Positions 20,801 to 34,884 of a DNA stretch of 64,000 nucleotides are shown piece after piece. The notes under the pieces were generated by a model. That model saw nothing but the letters and a program-made list of their open reading frames with translations, had not been told where the DNA came from and did no database searches. Both the position numbers and the translations under genes were made by a program. This DNA comes from Lineus longissimus (Eukaryota > Nemertea > Pilidiophora > Heteronemertea > Lineidae). Position 1 is the first letter of the stretch; the number at the start of each line of letters is the position of its first letter. Location of the stretch: positions 2,673,501 to 2,737,500 of the forward strand of contig NC_088310.1 in NCBI RefSeq assembly GCF_910592395.1. Reading direction: 5' to 3'.

Positions 20801-23800
20801 ACCTCAGTGATATAAAAGATTATGCCTGCAGTTGATTTAACGTTTTAATGGCCGTTTTTTTAAAGTTTTTAAAAATCGAGGTCAGCAGGGTCAGAGTCAA
20901 TCTTTCAATGGTTTTGAAAGACACTGGCAGGGTCAAAAGAAATAGTTGTTGGCGCCGATGATGTCAGCAATATGGCGGAGTTCCGCCCCACCCGTGAGAT
21001 TTGCTCTCGTCACGTCATGAGCATATTGAACTGCTTGTGAACCGAGCTGAATATGTTGCGGCTACCGCCGCTCTCTCCATCATCCCCGACGATATGTGCC
21101 AGTGCCGGTCGTGCGAGGTCGTTTCAATGAAAAAGACGCACGCCACTGCCGTACCGGTACCTGAGAAAACTTGCCGTTTTAGGCAGACTTTCATGTGTTC
21201 TCATATGACAAACCCAGTGGACACATAGCCTGAACTAACATGCTGCGATCGGGAAAACATGTACACACACCAATTGTATACAGATAGCGCTCGAGCGTGT
21301 GACTGACTATTGGAGTCGATTGGCGTTAGAAGTAGGAACTAGATGTTATTGGACCAACAGTACGTCAACGACCGGCGTACCTCTTTAACCATCCAGGCAC
21401 CAGTTGTTTTCAGTATCCCCCGCCTCTCGATATGACTAAGGAGTATAAAAAGCCTGAAGCTCAGGATACCCTTTGACTAATTCTGATTGGAAAAGTCACG
21501 GTCCGACCCTAATACATTTTTGACCCAATGTAGCTTCCAAAATGCGAAAAATTGACATATGAACATGGATGATTAGATATCAAGATAAGGAAGAAAAAAA
21601 GAGAAGAAGTCTGCAGCAGATTCACCGGGATTCGAACCCGTGACCAGCCGATCCACAGTCAAACGCTCTCAGCGCTGGACCGTCAAGGCTTTCATGCTGT
21701 AATGAAGATTTTATTCGCCTGTTATATGCGATAATGCAAAAGAGCGCGCCGCAATTGTGACAAGGTCGCGCAGGTGGCAGAGTGATTGTCCGAAATAGAT
21801 CCAAGTAATCGTATATTTCGATAGTTGCACAGATTTTTCTCAACATATCGTATCCATATACCTCAGTGATATAAAAGATTATGCCTGCAGTTGATTTAAC
21901 GTTTTAATGGCCGTTTTTTTAAAGTTTTTAAAAATCGAGGTCAGCAGGGTCAGAGTCAATCTTTCAATGGTTTTGAAAGACACTGGCAGGGTCAAAAGAA
22001 ATAGTTGTTGGCGCCGATGATGTCAGCAATATGGCGGAGTTCCGCCCCACCCGTGAGATTTGCTCTCGTCACGTCATGAGCATATTGAACTGCTTGTGAA
22101 CCGAGCTGAATATGTTGCGGCTACCGCCGCTCTCTCCATCATCCCCGACGATATGTGCCAGTGCCGGTCGTGCGAGGTCGTTTCAATGAAAAAGACGCAC
22201 GCCACTGCCGTACCGGTACCTGAGAAAACTTGCCGTTTTAGGCAGACTTTCATGTGTTCTCATATGACAAACCCAGTGGACACATAGCCTGAACTAACAT
22301 GCTGCGATCGGGAAAACATGTACACACACCAATTGTATACAGATAGCGCTCGAGCGTGTGACTGACTATTGGAGTCGATTGGCGTTAGAAGTAGGAACTA
22401 GATGTTATTGGACCAACAGTACGTCAACGACCGGCGTACCTCTTTAACCATCCAGGCACCAGTTGTTTTCAGTATCCCCCGCCTCTCGATATGACTAAGG
22501 AGTATAAAAAGCCTGAAGCTCAGGATACCCTTTGACTAATTCTGATTGGAAAAGTCACGGTCCGACCCTGATACATTTTTGCCCCAATGTAGCTTCCAAA
22601 ATACGAAAAATTGACATATGTACATGGATGATTAGATATCAAGATAAGGAAGAAAAAAAGAGAAGAAGTCTGCAGCAGATTCACCGGGATTCGAACCCGT
22701 GACCAGCCGATCCACAGTCAAATGCTCTCAGCGCTGGACCGTCAAGGCTTTCATGCTGTAATGAAGATTTTATTCGCCTGTTATATGCGATAATGCAAAA
22801 GAGCGCGCCGCAATTGTGACAAGGTCGCGCAGGTGGCAGAGTGATTGTCCGAAATAGATCCAAGTAATCGTATATTTCGATAGTTGCACAGATTTTTCTC
22901 AACATATCGTATCCATATACCTCAGTGATATAAAAGATTATGCCTGCAGTTGATTTAACGTTTTAATGGCCGTTTTTTTAAAGTTTTTAAAAATCGAGGT
23001 CAGCAGGGTCAGAGTCAATCTTTCAATGGTTTTGAAAGACACTGGCATGCAGGGTCAAAAGAAATAGTTGTTGGCGCCGATGATGTCAGCAATATGGCGG
23101 AGTTCCGCCCCACCCGTGAGATTTGCTCTCGTCACGTCATGAGCATATTGAACTGCTTGTGAACCGAGCTGAATATGTTGCGGCTACCGCCGCTCTCTCC
23201 ATCATCCCCGACGATATGTGCCAGTGCCGGTCGTGCGAGGTCGTTTCAATGAAAAAGACGCACGCCACTGCCGTACCGGTACCTGAGAAAACTTGCCGTT
23301 TTAGGCAGACTTTCATGTGTTCTCATATGACAAACCCAGTGGACACATAGCCTGAACTAACATGCTGCGATCGGGAAGACATGTACACGCACCAATTGTA
23401 TACAGATAGCGCTCGAGCGTGTGACTGACTATTGGAGTCGATTGGCGTTAGAAGTAGGAACTAGATGTTATTGGACCAACAGTACGTCAACGACCGGCGT
23501 ACCTCTTTAACCATCCAGGCACCAGTTGTTTTCAGTATCCCCCGCCTCTCGATATGACTAAGGAGTATAAAAAGCCTGAAGCTCAGGATACCCTTTGACT
23601 AATTCTGATTGGAAAAGTCACGGTCCGACCCTGATACATTTTTGCCCCAATGTAGCTTCCAAAATACGAAAAATTGACATATGTACATGGATGATTAGAT
23701 ATCAAGATAAGGAAGAAAAAAAGAGAAGAAGTCTGCAGCAGATTCAACGGGATTCGAACCCGTGACCAGCCGATCCACAGTCAAACGCTCTCAGCGCTGG

Positions 23801-26800
23801 ACCGTCAAGGCTTTCATGCTGTAATGAAGATTTTATTCGCCTGTTATATGCGATAATGCAAAAGAGCGCGCCGCAATTGTGACAAGGTCGCGCAGGTGGC
23901 AGAGTGATTGTCCGAAATAGATCCAAGTAATCGTATATTTCGATAGTTGCACAGATTTTTCTCAACATATCGTATCCATATACCTCAGTGATATAAAAGA
24001 TTATGCCTGCAGTTGATTTAACGTTTTAATGGCCGTTTTTTTAAAGTTTTTAAAAATCGAGGTCAGCAGGGTCAGAGTCAATCTTTCAATGGTTTTGAGA
24101 GACACTGGCAGGGTCAAAAGAAATAGTTGTTGGCGCCGATGATGTCAGCAATATGGCGGAGTTCCGCCCCACCCGTGAGATTTGCTCTCGTCACGTCATG
24201 AGCATATTGAACTGCTTGTGAACCGAGCTGAATATGTTGCGGCTACCGCCGCTCTCTCCATCATCCCCGACGATATGTGCCAGTGCCGGTCGTGCGAGGT
24301 CGTTTCAATGAAAAAGACGCACGCCACTGCCGTACCGGTACCTGAGAAAACTTGCCGTTTTAGGCAGACTTTCATGTGTTCTCATATGACAAACCCAGTG
24401 GACACATAGCCTGAACTAACATGCTGCGATCGGGAAAACATGTACACACACCAATTGTATACAGATAGCGCTCGAGCGTGTGACTGACTATTGGAGTCGA
24501 TTGGCGTTAGAAGTAGGAACTAGATGTTATTGGACCAACAGTACGTCAACGACCGGCGTACCTCTTTAACCATCCAGGCACCAGTTGTTTTCAGTATCCC
24601 CCGCCTCTCGATATGACTAAGGAGTATAAAAAGCCTGAAGCTCAGGATACCCTTTGACTAATTCTGATTGAAAAGTCACGGTCCGACCCTAATACATTTT
24701 TGCCCCAATGTAGCTTCCAAAATACGAAAAATTGACATGTACATGGATGATTAGATATCAAGATAAGGAAGAGAAAAAGAGAAGAAGTCTGCAGCAGATT
24801 CACCGGGATTCGAACCCGTGACCAGCCGATCCACAGTCAAACGCTCTCAGCGCTGGACCGTCAAGGCTTTCATGCTGTAATGAAGATTTTATTCGCCTGT
24901 TATATGCGATAATGCAAAAGAGCGCGCCGCAATTGTGACAAGGTCGCGCAGGTGGCAGAGTGATTGTCCGAAATAGATCCAAGTAATCGTATATTTCGAT
25001 AGTTGCACAGATTTTTCTCAACATATCGTATCCATATACCTCAGTGATATAAAAGATTATGCCTGCAGTTGATTTAACGTTTTAATGGCCGTTTTTTTAA
25101 AGTTTTTAAAAATCGAGGTCAGCAGGGTCAGAGTCAATCTTTCAATGGTTTTGAAAGACACTGGCAGGGTCAAAAGAAATAGTTGTTGGCGCCGATGATG
25201 TCAGCAATATGGCGGAGTTCCGCCCCACCCGTGAGATTTGCTCTCGTCACGTCATGAGCATATTGAACTGCTTGTGAACCGAGCTGAATATGTTGCGGCT
25301 ACCGCCGCTCTCTCCATCATCCCCGACGATATGTGCCAGTGCCGGTCGTGCGAGGTCGTTTCAATGAAAAAGACGCACGCCACTGCCGTACCGGTACCTG
25401 AGAAAACTTGCCGTTTTAGGCAGACTTTCATGTGTTCTCATATGACAAACCCAGTGGACACATAGCCTGAACTAACATGCTGCGATCGGGAAGACATGTA
25501 CACGCACCAATTGTATACAGATAGCGCTCGAGCGTGTGACTGACTATTGGAGTCGATTGGCGTTAGAAGTAGGAACTAGATGTTATTGGACCAACAGTAC
25601 GTCAACGACCGGCGTACCTCTTTAACCATCCAGGCACCAGTTGTTTTCAGTATCCCCCGCCTCTCGATATGACTAAGGAGTATAAAAAGCCTGAAGCTCA
25701 GGATACCCTTTGACTAATTCTGATTGGAAAAGTCACGGTCCGACCCTGATACATTTTTGCCCCAATGTAGCTTCCAAAATACGAAAAATTGACATATGTA
25801 CATGGATGATTAGATATCAAGATAAGGAAGAAAAAAAGAGAAGAAGTCTGCAGCAGATTCACCGGGATTCGAACCCGTGACCAGCCGATCCACAGTCAAA
25901 CGCTCTCAGCGCTGGACCGTCAAGGCTTTCATGCTGTAATGAAGATTTTATTCGCCTGTTATATGCGATAATGCAAAAGAGCGCGCCGCAATTGTGACAA
26001 GGTCGCGCAGGTGGCAGAGTGATTGTCCGAAATAGATCCAAGTAATCGTATATTTCGATAGTTGCACAGATTTTTCTCAACATATCATATCCATATACCT
26101 CAGTGATATAAAAGATTATGCCTGCAGTTGATTTAACGTTTTAATTGCCGTTTTTTTAAAGTTTTTAAAAATCGAGGTCAGCAGGGTCAGAGTCAATCTT
26201 TCAATGGTTTTGAAAGACACTGGCAGGGTCAAAAGAAATAGTTGTTGGCGCCGATGATGTCAGCAATATGGCGGAGTTCCGCCCCACCCGTGAGATTTGC
26301 TCTCGTCACGTCATGAGCATATTGAACTGCTTGTGAACCGAGCTGAATATGTTGCAGCTACCGCCGCTCTCTCCATCATCCCCGACGATATGTGCCAGTG
26401 CCGGTCGTGCGAGGTCGTTTCAATGAAAAAGACGCACGCCACTGCCGTACCGGTACCTGAGAAAACTTGCCGTTTTAGGCAGACTTTCATGTGTTCTCAT
26501 ATGACAAACCCAGTGGACACATAGCCTGAACTAACATGCTGCGATCGGGAAAACATGTACACACACCAATTGTATACAGATAGCGCTCGAGCGTGTGACT
26601 GACTATTGGAGTCGATTGGCGTTAGAAGTAGGAACTAGATGTTATTGGACCAACAGTACGTCAACGACCGGCGTACCTCTTTAACCATCCAGGCACCAGT
26701 TGTTTTCAGTATCCCCCGCCTCTCGATATGACTAAGGAGTATAAAAAGCCTGAAGCTCAGGATACCCTTTGACTAATTCTGATTGGAAAAGTCACGGTCC

Positions 26801-29800
26801 GACCCTAATACATTTTTGACCCAATGTAGCTTCCAAAATACGAAAAATTGACATGTACATGGATGATTAGATATCAAGATAAGGAAGAGAAAAAGAGAAG
26901 AAGTCTGCAGCAGATTCACCGGGATTCGAACCCGTGACCAGCCGATCCACAGTCAAACGCTCTCAGCGCTGGACCGTCAAGGCTTTCATGCTGTAATGAA
27001 GATTTTATTCGCCTGTTATATGCGATAATGCAAAAGAGCGCGCCGCAGAGGTGCCCAGGTGGCGCGCGCCCAGGTGGCAGAGTGATTGTCCGAAATAGAT
27101 CCAAGTAATCGTATATTTCGATAGTTGCACAGATTTTTCTCAACATATCGTATCCATATACCTCAGTGATATAAAAGATTATGCCTGCAGTTGATTTAAC
27201 GTTTTAATGGCCGTTTTTTTAAAGTTTTTAAAAATCGAGGTCAGCAGGGTCAGAGTCAATCTTTCAATGGTTTTGAAAGACACTGGCAGGGTCAAAAGAA
27301 ATAGTTGTTGGCGCCGATGATGTCAGCAATATGGCGGAGTTCCGCCCCACCCGTGAGATTTGCTCTCGTCACGTCATGAGCATATTGAACTGCTTGTGAA
27401 CCGAGCTGAATATGTTGCGGCTACCGCCGCTCTCTCCATCATCCCCGACGATATGTGCCAGTGCCGGTCGTGCGAGGTCGTTTCAATGAAAAAGACGCAC
27501 GCCACTGCCGTACCGGTACCTGAGAAAACTTGCCGTTTTAGGCAGACTTTCATGTGTTCTCATATGACAAACCCAGTGGACACATAGCCTGAACTAACAT
27601 GCTGCGATCGGGAAAACATGTACACACACCAATTGTATACAGATAGCGCTCGAGCGTGTGACTGACTATTGGAGTCGATTGGCGTTAGAAGTAGGAACTA
27701 GATGTTATTGGACCAACAGTACGTCAACGACCGGCGTACCTCTTTAACCATCCAGGCACCAGTTGTTTTCAGTATCCCCCGCCTCTCGATATGACTAAGG
27801 AGTATAAAAAGCCTGAAGCTCAGGATACCCTTTGACTAATTCTGATTGGAAAAGTCACGGTCCGACCCTGATACATTTTTGCCCCAATGTAGCTTCCAAA
27901 ATACGAAAAATTGACATATGTAAATGGATGATCATATATCAAGATAAGGAAGAAAAAAAGAGAAGAAGTCTGCAGCAGATTCACCGGGATTCGAACCCGT
28001 GACCAGCCGATCCACAGTCAAACGCTCTCAGCGCTGGACCGTCAAGGCTTTCATGCTGTAATGAAGATTTTATTCGCCTGTTATATGCGATAATGCAAAA
28101 GAGCGCGCCGCAATTGTGACAAGGTCGCGCAGGTGGCAGAGTGATTGTCCGAAATAGATCCAAGTAATCGTATATTTCGATAGTTGCACAGATTTTTCTC
28201 AACATATCGTATCCATATACCTCAGTGATATAAAAGATTATGCCTGCAGTTGATTTAACGTTTTAATGGCCGTTTTTTTAAAGTTTTTAAAAATCGAGGT
28301 CAGCAGGGTCAGAGTCAATCTTTCAATGGTTTTGAAAGACACTGGCATGCAGGGTCAAAAGAAATAGTTGTTGGCGCCGATGATGTCAGCAATATGGCGG
28401 AGTTCCGCCCCACCCGTGAGATTTGCTCTCGTCACGTCATGAGCATATTGAACTGCTTGTGAACCGAGCTGAATATGTTGCGGCTACCGCCGCTCTCTCC
28501 ATCATCCCCGACGATATGTGCCAGTGCCGGTCGTGCGAGGTCGTTTCAATGAAAAAGACGCACGCCACTGCCGTACCGGTACCTGAGAAAACTTGCCGTT
28601 TTAGGCAGACTTTCATGTGTTCTCATATGACAAACCCAGTGGACACATAGCCTGAACTAACATGCTGCGATCGGGAAAACATGTACACACACCAATTGTA
28701 TACAGATAGCGCTCGAGCGTGTGACTGACTATTGGAGTCGATTGGCGTTAGAAGTAGGAACTAGATGTTATTGGACCAACAGTACGTCAACGACCGGCGT
28801 ACCTCTTTAACCATCCAGGCACCAGTTGTTTTCAGTATCCCCCGCCTCTCGATATGACTAAGGAGTATAAAAAGCCTGAAGCTCAGGATACCCTTTGACT
28901 AATTCTGATTGGAAAAGTCACGGTCCGACCCTGATACATTTTTGCCCCAATGTAGCTTCCAAAATACGAAAAATTGACATATGTACATGGATGATTAGAT
29001 ATCAAGATAAGGAAGAAAAAAAGAGAAGAAGTCTGCAGCAGATTCACCGGGATTCGAACCCGTGACCAGCCGATCCACAGTCAAACGCTCTCAGCGCTGG
29101 ACCGTCAAGGCTTTCATGCTGTAATGAAGATTTTATTCGCCTGTTATATGCGATAATGCAAAAGAGCGCGCCGCAATTGTGACAAGGTCGCGCAGGTGGC
29201 AGAGTGATTGTCCGAAATAGATCCAAGTAATCGTATATTTCGATAGTTGCACAGATTTTTCTCAACATATCGTATCCATATACCTCAGTGATATAAAAGA
29301 TTATGCCTGCAGTTGATTTAACGTTTTAATGGCCGTTTTTTTAAAGTTTTTAAAAATCGAGGTCAGCAGGGTCAGAGTCAATCTTTCAATGGTTTTGAGA
29401 GACACTGGCAGGGTCAAAAGAAATAGTTGTTGGCGCCGATGATGTCAGCAATATGGCGGAGTTCCGCCCCACCCGTGAGATTTGCTCTCGTCACGTCATG
29501 AGCATATTGAACTGCTTGTGAACCGAGCTGAATATGTTGCGGCTACCGCCGCTCTCTCCATCATCCCCGACGATATGTGCCAGTGCCGGTCGTGCGAGGT
29601 CGTTTCAATGAAAAAGACGCACGCCACTGCCGTACCGGTACCTGAGAAAACTTGCCGTTTTAGGCAGACTTTCATGTGTTCTCATATGACAAACCCAGTG
29701 GACACATAGCCTGAACTAACATGCTGCGATCGGGAAAACATGTACACACACCAATTGTATACAGATAGCGCTCGAGCGTGTGACTGACTATTGGAGTCGA

Positions 29801-32800
29801 TTGGCGTTAGAAGTAGGAACTAGATGTTATTGGACCAACAGTACGTCAACGACCGGCGTACCTCTTTAACCATCCAGGCACCAGTTGTTTTCAGTATCCC
29901 CCGCCTCTCGATATGACTAAGGAGTATAAAAAGCCTGAAGCTCAGGATACCCTTTGACTAATTCTGATTGGAAAAGTCACGGTCCGACCCTGATACATTT
30001 TTGCCCCAATGTAGCTTCCAAAATACGAAAAATTGACATATGTACATGGATGATTAGATATCAAGATAAGGAAGAAAAAAAGAGAAGAAGTCCGCAGCAG
30101 ATTCACCGGGATTCGAACCCGTGGCCAGCCGATCCACAGTCAAACGCTCTCAGTGCTGGACCGTCAAGGCTTTCATGCTGTAATGAAGATTTTATTCGCC
30201 TGTTATATGCGATAATGCAAAAGAGCGCGCCGCAATTGTGACAAGGTCGCGCAGGTGGCAGAGTGATTGTCCGAAATAGATCCAAGTAATCGTATATTTC
30301 GATAGTTGCACAGATTTTTCTCAACATATCGTATCCATAACCTCAGTGATATAAAAGATTATGCCTGCAGTTGATTCAACGTTTTAATGGCCGTTTTTTT
30401 AAAGTTTTTAAAAATCGAGGTCAGCAGGGTCAGAGTCAATCTTTCAATGGTTTTGAAAGACACTGGCAGGGTCAAAAGAAATAGTTGTTGGCGCCGATGA
30501 TGTCAGCAATATGGCGGAGTTCCGCCCCACCCGTGAGATTTGCTCTCGTCACGTCATGAGCATATTGAACTGCTTGTGAACCGAGCTGAATATGTTGCGG
30601 CTACCGCCGCTCTCTCCATCATCCCCGACGATATGTGCCAGTGCCGGTCGTGCGAGGTCGTTTCAATGAAAAAGACGCACGCCACTGCCGTACCGGTACC
30701 TGAGAAAACTTGCCGTTTTAGGCAGACTTTCATGTGTTCTCATATGACAAACCCAGTGGACACATAGCCTGAACTAACATGCTGCGATCGGGAAAACATG
30801 TACACACACCAATTGTATACAGATAGCGCTCGAGCGTGTGACTGACTATTGGAGTCGATTGGCGTTAGAAGTAGGAACTAGATGTTATTGGACCAACAGT
30901 ACGTCAACGACCGGCGTACCTCTTTAACCATCCAGGCACCAGTTGTTTTCAGTATCCCCCGCCTCTCGATATGACTAAGGAGTATAAAAAGCCTGAAGCT
31001 CAGGATACCCTTTGACTAATTCTGATTGGAAAAGTCACGGTCCGACCCTAATACATTTTTGCCCCAATGTAGCTTCCAAAATACGAAAAATTGACATGTA
31101 CATGGATGATTAGATATCAAGATAAGGAAGAGAAAAAGAGAAGAAGTCTGCAGCAGATTCACCGGGATTCGAACCCGTGACCAGCCGATCCACAGTCAAA
31201 CGCTCTCAGCGCTGGACCGTCAAGGCTTTCATGCTGTAATGAAGATTTTATTCGCCTGTTATATGCGATAATGCAAAAGAGCGCGCCGCAATTGTGACAA
31301 GGTCGCGCAGGTGGCAGAGTGATTGTCCGAAATAGATCCAAGTAATCGTATATTTCGATAGTTGCACAGATTTTTCTCAACATATCGTATCCATATACCT
31401 CAGTGATATAAAAGATTATGCCTGCAGTTGATTTAACGTTTTAATGGCCGTTTTTTTAAAGTTTTTAAAAATCGAGGTCAGCAGGGTCAGAGTCAATCTT
31501 TCAATGGTTTTGAAAGACACTGGCAGGGTCAAAAGAAATAGTTGTTGGCGCCGATGATGTCAGCAATATGGCGGAGTTCCGCCCCACCCGTGAGATTTGC
31601 TCTCGTCACGTCATGAGCATATTGAACTGCTTGTGAACCGAGCTGAATATGTTGCGGCTACCGCCGCTCTCTCCATCATCCCCGACGATATGTGCCAGTG
31701 CCGGTCGTGCGAGGTCGTTTCAATGAAAAAGACGCACGCCACTGCCGTACCGGTACCTGAGAAAACTTGCCGTTTTAGGCAGACTTTCATGTGTTCTCAT
31801 ATGACAAACCCAGTGGACACATAGCCTGAACTAACATGCTGCGATCGGGAAGACATGTACACGCACCAATTGTATACAGATAGCGCTCGAGCGTGTGACT
31901 GACTATTGGAGTCGATTGGCGTTAGAAGTAGGAACTAGATGTTATTGGACCAACAGTACGTCAACGACCGGCGTACCTCTTTAACCATCCAGGCACCAGT
32001 TGTTTTCAGTATCCCCCGCCTCTCGATATGACTAAGGAGTATAAAAAGCCTGAAGCTCAGGATACCCTTTGACTAATTCTGATTGGAAAAGTCACGGTCC
32101 GACCCTGATACATTTTTGCCCCAATGTAGCTTCCAAAATACGAAAAATTGACATATGTACATGGATGATTAGATATCAAGATAAGGAAGAAAAAAAGAGA
32201 AGAAGTCTGCAGCAGATTCACCGGGATTCGAACCCGTGACCAGCCGATCCACAGTCAAACGCTCTCAGCGCTGGACCGTCAAGGCTTTCATGCTGTAATG
32301 AAGATTTTATTCGCCTGTTATATGCGATAATGCAAAAGAGCGCGCCGCAATTGTGACAAGGTCGCGCAGGTGGCAGAGTGATTGTCCGAAATAGATCCAA
32401 GTAATCGTATATTTCGATAGTTGCACAGATTTTTCTCAACATATCGTATCCATATACCTCAGTGATATAAAAGATTATGCCTGCAGTTGATTTAACGTTT
32501 TAATTGCCGTTTTTTTAAAGTTTTTAAAAATCGAGGTCAGCAGGGTCAGAGTCAATCTTTCAATGGTTTTGAAAGACACTGGCATGCAGGGTCAAAAGAA
32601 ATAGTTGTTGGCGCCGATGATGTCAGCAATATGGCGGAGTTCCGCCCCACCCGTGAGATTTGCTCTCGTCACGTCATGAGCATATTGAACTGCTTGTGAA
32701 CCGAGCTGAATATGTTGCAGCTACCGCCGCTCTCTCCATCATCCCCGACGATATGTGCCAGTGCCGGTCGTGCGAGGTCGTTTCAATGAAAAAGACGCAC

Positions 32801-34884
32801 GCCACTGCCGTACCGGTACCTGAGAAAACTTGCCGTTTTAGGCAGACTTTCATGTGTTCTCATATGACAAACCCAGTGGACACATAGCCTGAACTAACAT
32901 GCTGCGATCGGGAAGACATGTACACGCACCAATTGTATACAGATAGCGCTCGAGCGTGTGACTGACTATTGGAGTCGATTGGCGTTAGAAGTAGGAACTA
33001 GATGTTATTGGACCAACAGTACGTCAACGACCGGCGTACCTCTTTAACCATCCAGGCACCAGTTGTTTTCAGTATCCCCCGCCTCTCGATATGACTAAGG
33101 AGTATAAAAAGCATGAAGCTCAGGATACCCTTTGACTAATTCTGATTGGAAAAGTCACGGTCCGACCCTGATACATTTTTGCCCCAATGTAGCTTCCAAA
33201 ATACGAAAAATTGACATATGTACATGGATGATTAGATATCAAGATAAGGAAGAAAAAAAGAGAAGAAGTCTGCAGCAGATTCACCGGGATTCGAACCCGT
33301 GACCAGCCGATCCACAGTCAAACGCTCTCAGCGCTGGACCGTCAAGGCTTTCATGCTGTAATGAAGATTTTATTCGCCTGTTATATGCGATAATGCAAAA
33401 GAGCGCGCCGCAATTGTGACAAGGTCGCGCAGGTGGCAGAGTGATTGTCCGAAATAGATCCAAGTAATCGTATATTTCGATAGTTGCACAGATTTTTCTC
33501 AACATATCATATCCATATACCTCAGTGATATAAAAGATTATGCCTGCAGTTGATTTAACGTTTTAATTGCCGTTTTTTTAAAGTTTTTAAAAATCGAGGT
33601 CAGCAGGGTCAGAGTCAATCTTTCAATGGTTTTGAAAGACACTGGCAGGGTCAAAAGAAATAGTTGTTGGCGCCGATGATGTCAGCAATATGGCGGAGTT
33701 CCGCCCCACCCGTGAGATTTGCTCTCGTCACGTCATGAGCATATTGAACTGCTTGTGAACCGAGCTGAATATGTTGCAGCTACCGCCGCTCTCTCCATCA
33801 TCCCCGACGATATGTGCCAGTGCCGGTCGTGCGAGGTCGTTTCAATGAAAAAGACGCACGCCACTGCCGTACCGGTACCTGAGAAAACTTGCCGTTTTAG
33901 GCAGACTTTCATGTGTTCTCATATGACAAACCCAGTGGACACATAGCCTGAACTAACATGCTGCGATCGGGAAAACATGTACACACACCAATTGTATACA
34001 GATAGCGCTCGAGCGTGTGACTGACTATTGGAGTCGATTGGCGTTAGAAGTAGGAACTAGATGTTATTGGACCAACAGTACGTCAACGACCGGCGTACCT
34101 CTTTAACCATCCAGGCACCAGTTGTTTTCAGTATCCCCCGCCTCTCGATATGACTAAGGAGTATAAAAAGCCTGAAGCTCAGGATACCCTTTGACTAATT
34201 CTGATTGGAAAAGTCACGGTCCGACCCTAATACATTTTTGCCCCAATGTAGCTTCCAAAATACGAAAAATTGACATGTACATGGATGATTAGATATCAAG
34301 ATAAGGAAGAGAAAAAGAGAAGAAGTCTGCAGCAGATTCACCGGGATTCGAACCAGTGACCAGCCGATCCACAGTCAAACGCTCTCAGCGCTGGACCGTC
34401 AAGGCTTTCATGCTGTAATGAAGATTTTATTCGCCTGTTATATGCGATAATGCAAAAGAGCGCGCCGCAATTGTGACAAGGTCGCGCAGGTGGCAGAGTG
34501 ATTGTCCGAAATAGATCCAAGTAATCGTATATTTCGATAGTTGCACAGATTTTTCTCAACATATCGTATCCATATACCTCAGTGATATAAAAGATTATGC
34601 CTGCAGTTGATTTAACGTTTTAATGGCCGTTTTTTTAAAGTTTTTAAAAATCGAGGTCAGCAGGGTCAGAGTCAATCTTTCAATGGTTTTGAAAGACACT
34701 GGCAGGGTCAAAAGAAATAGTTGTTGGCGCCGATGATGTCAGCAATATGGCGGAGTTCCGCCCCACCCGTGAGATTTGCTCTCGTCACGTCATGAGCATA
34801 TTGAACTGCTTGTGAACCGAGCTGAATATGTTGCGGCTACCGCCGCTCTCTCCATCATCCCCGACGATATGTGCCAGTGCCGGT

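Larger units (their letters stand above)
14046..34884. repeat. Giant satellite block: about 1,059-bp units with a tRNA-like core, mostly head-to-tail
   Basis: A single sequence unit is repeated through 20.8 kb. About 1.5 kb at the left is in inverted orientation (14046-15570). The rest is direct. Taking the TTGCTCTCGTCACG landmark, forward copies start at 16317, 17827, 18884, 19942, 21001, 22060, 23123, 24182, 25238, 26297, 27360, 28423, 29482, 30540, 31597, 32660, 33719 and 34776 (the last truncated at about 34884). Spacing is 1,056-1,063 bp, except 1,510 where a transposon has inserted. By eye, copies differ at only a few per cent of sites or less. Each unit contains a tRNA-derived segment on the minus strand, a TATAAAAAG motif on the plus strand, and AT-rich stretches. 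The short open frames in each unit lack an ATG start or known similarity. Confidence 0.95.
15579..34884 (+). repeat. Forward head-to-tail satellite array, 17 full units plus partial ends
   Basis: Starts in mid-unit after the palindromic switch and runs to 34884, where sequence departs from the unit immediately after GTGCCAGTGCCGGT. Minor variants tag units. An AT dinucleotide loss (ACATGTACATGG) marks units starting 17827, 24182, 26297, 30540 and 33719. GGGAAGACATG marks 18884, 23123, 25238, 31597 and 32660. GTTGCAGCTACC marks 19942, 26297, 32660 and 33719. An extra TGCA marks the ends of 16317, 22060, 27360 and 31597. One unit (27360 minus about 310) has a rewritten stretch at 27046-27075. 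Confidence 0.93.

Noticed and set aside
16317-34003. Repeated 75-codon and 74-codon open frames in every satellite unit
   Set aside because: They are identical because the DNA units are identical, start at TTG in the forward case, overlap the tRNA-like segment in the reverse case, and resemble no protein. There is no sign of selection on codons.
14046-34884. CRISPR array, rDNA, histone or snRNA gene cluster
   Set aside because: The unit is about 1.06 kb with no short spacers, and it shows no rRNA, histone or snRNA sequence.
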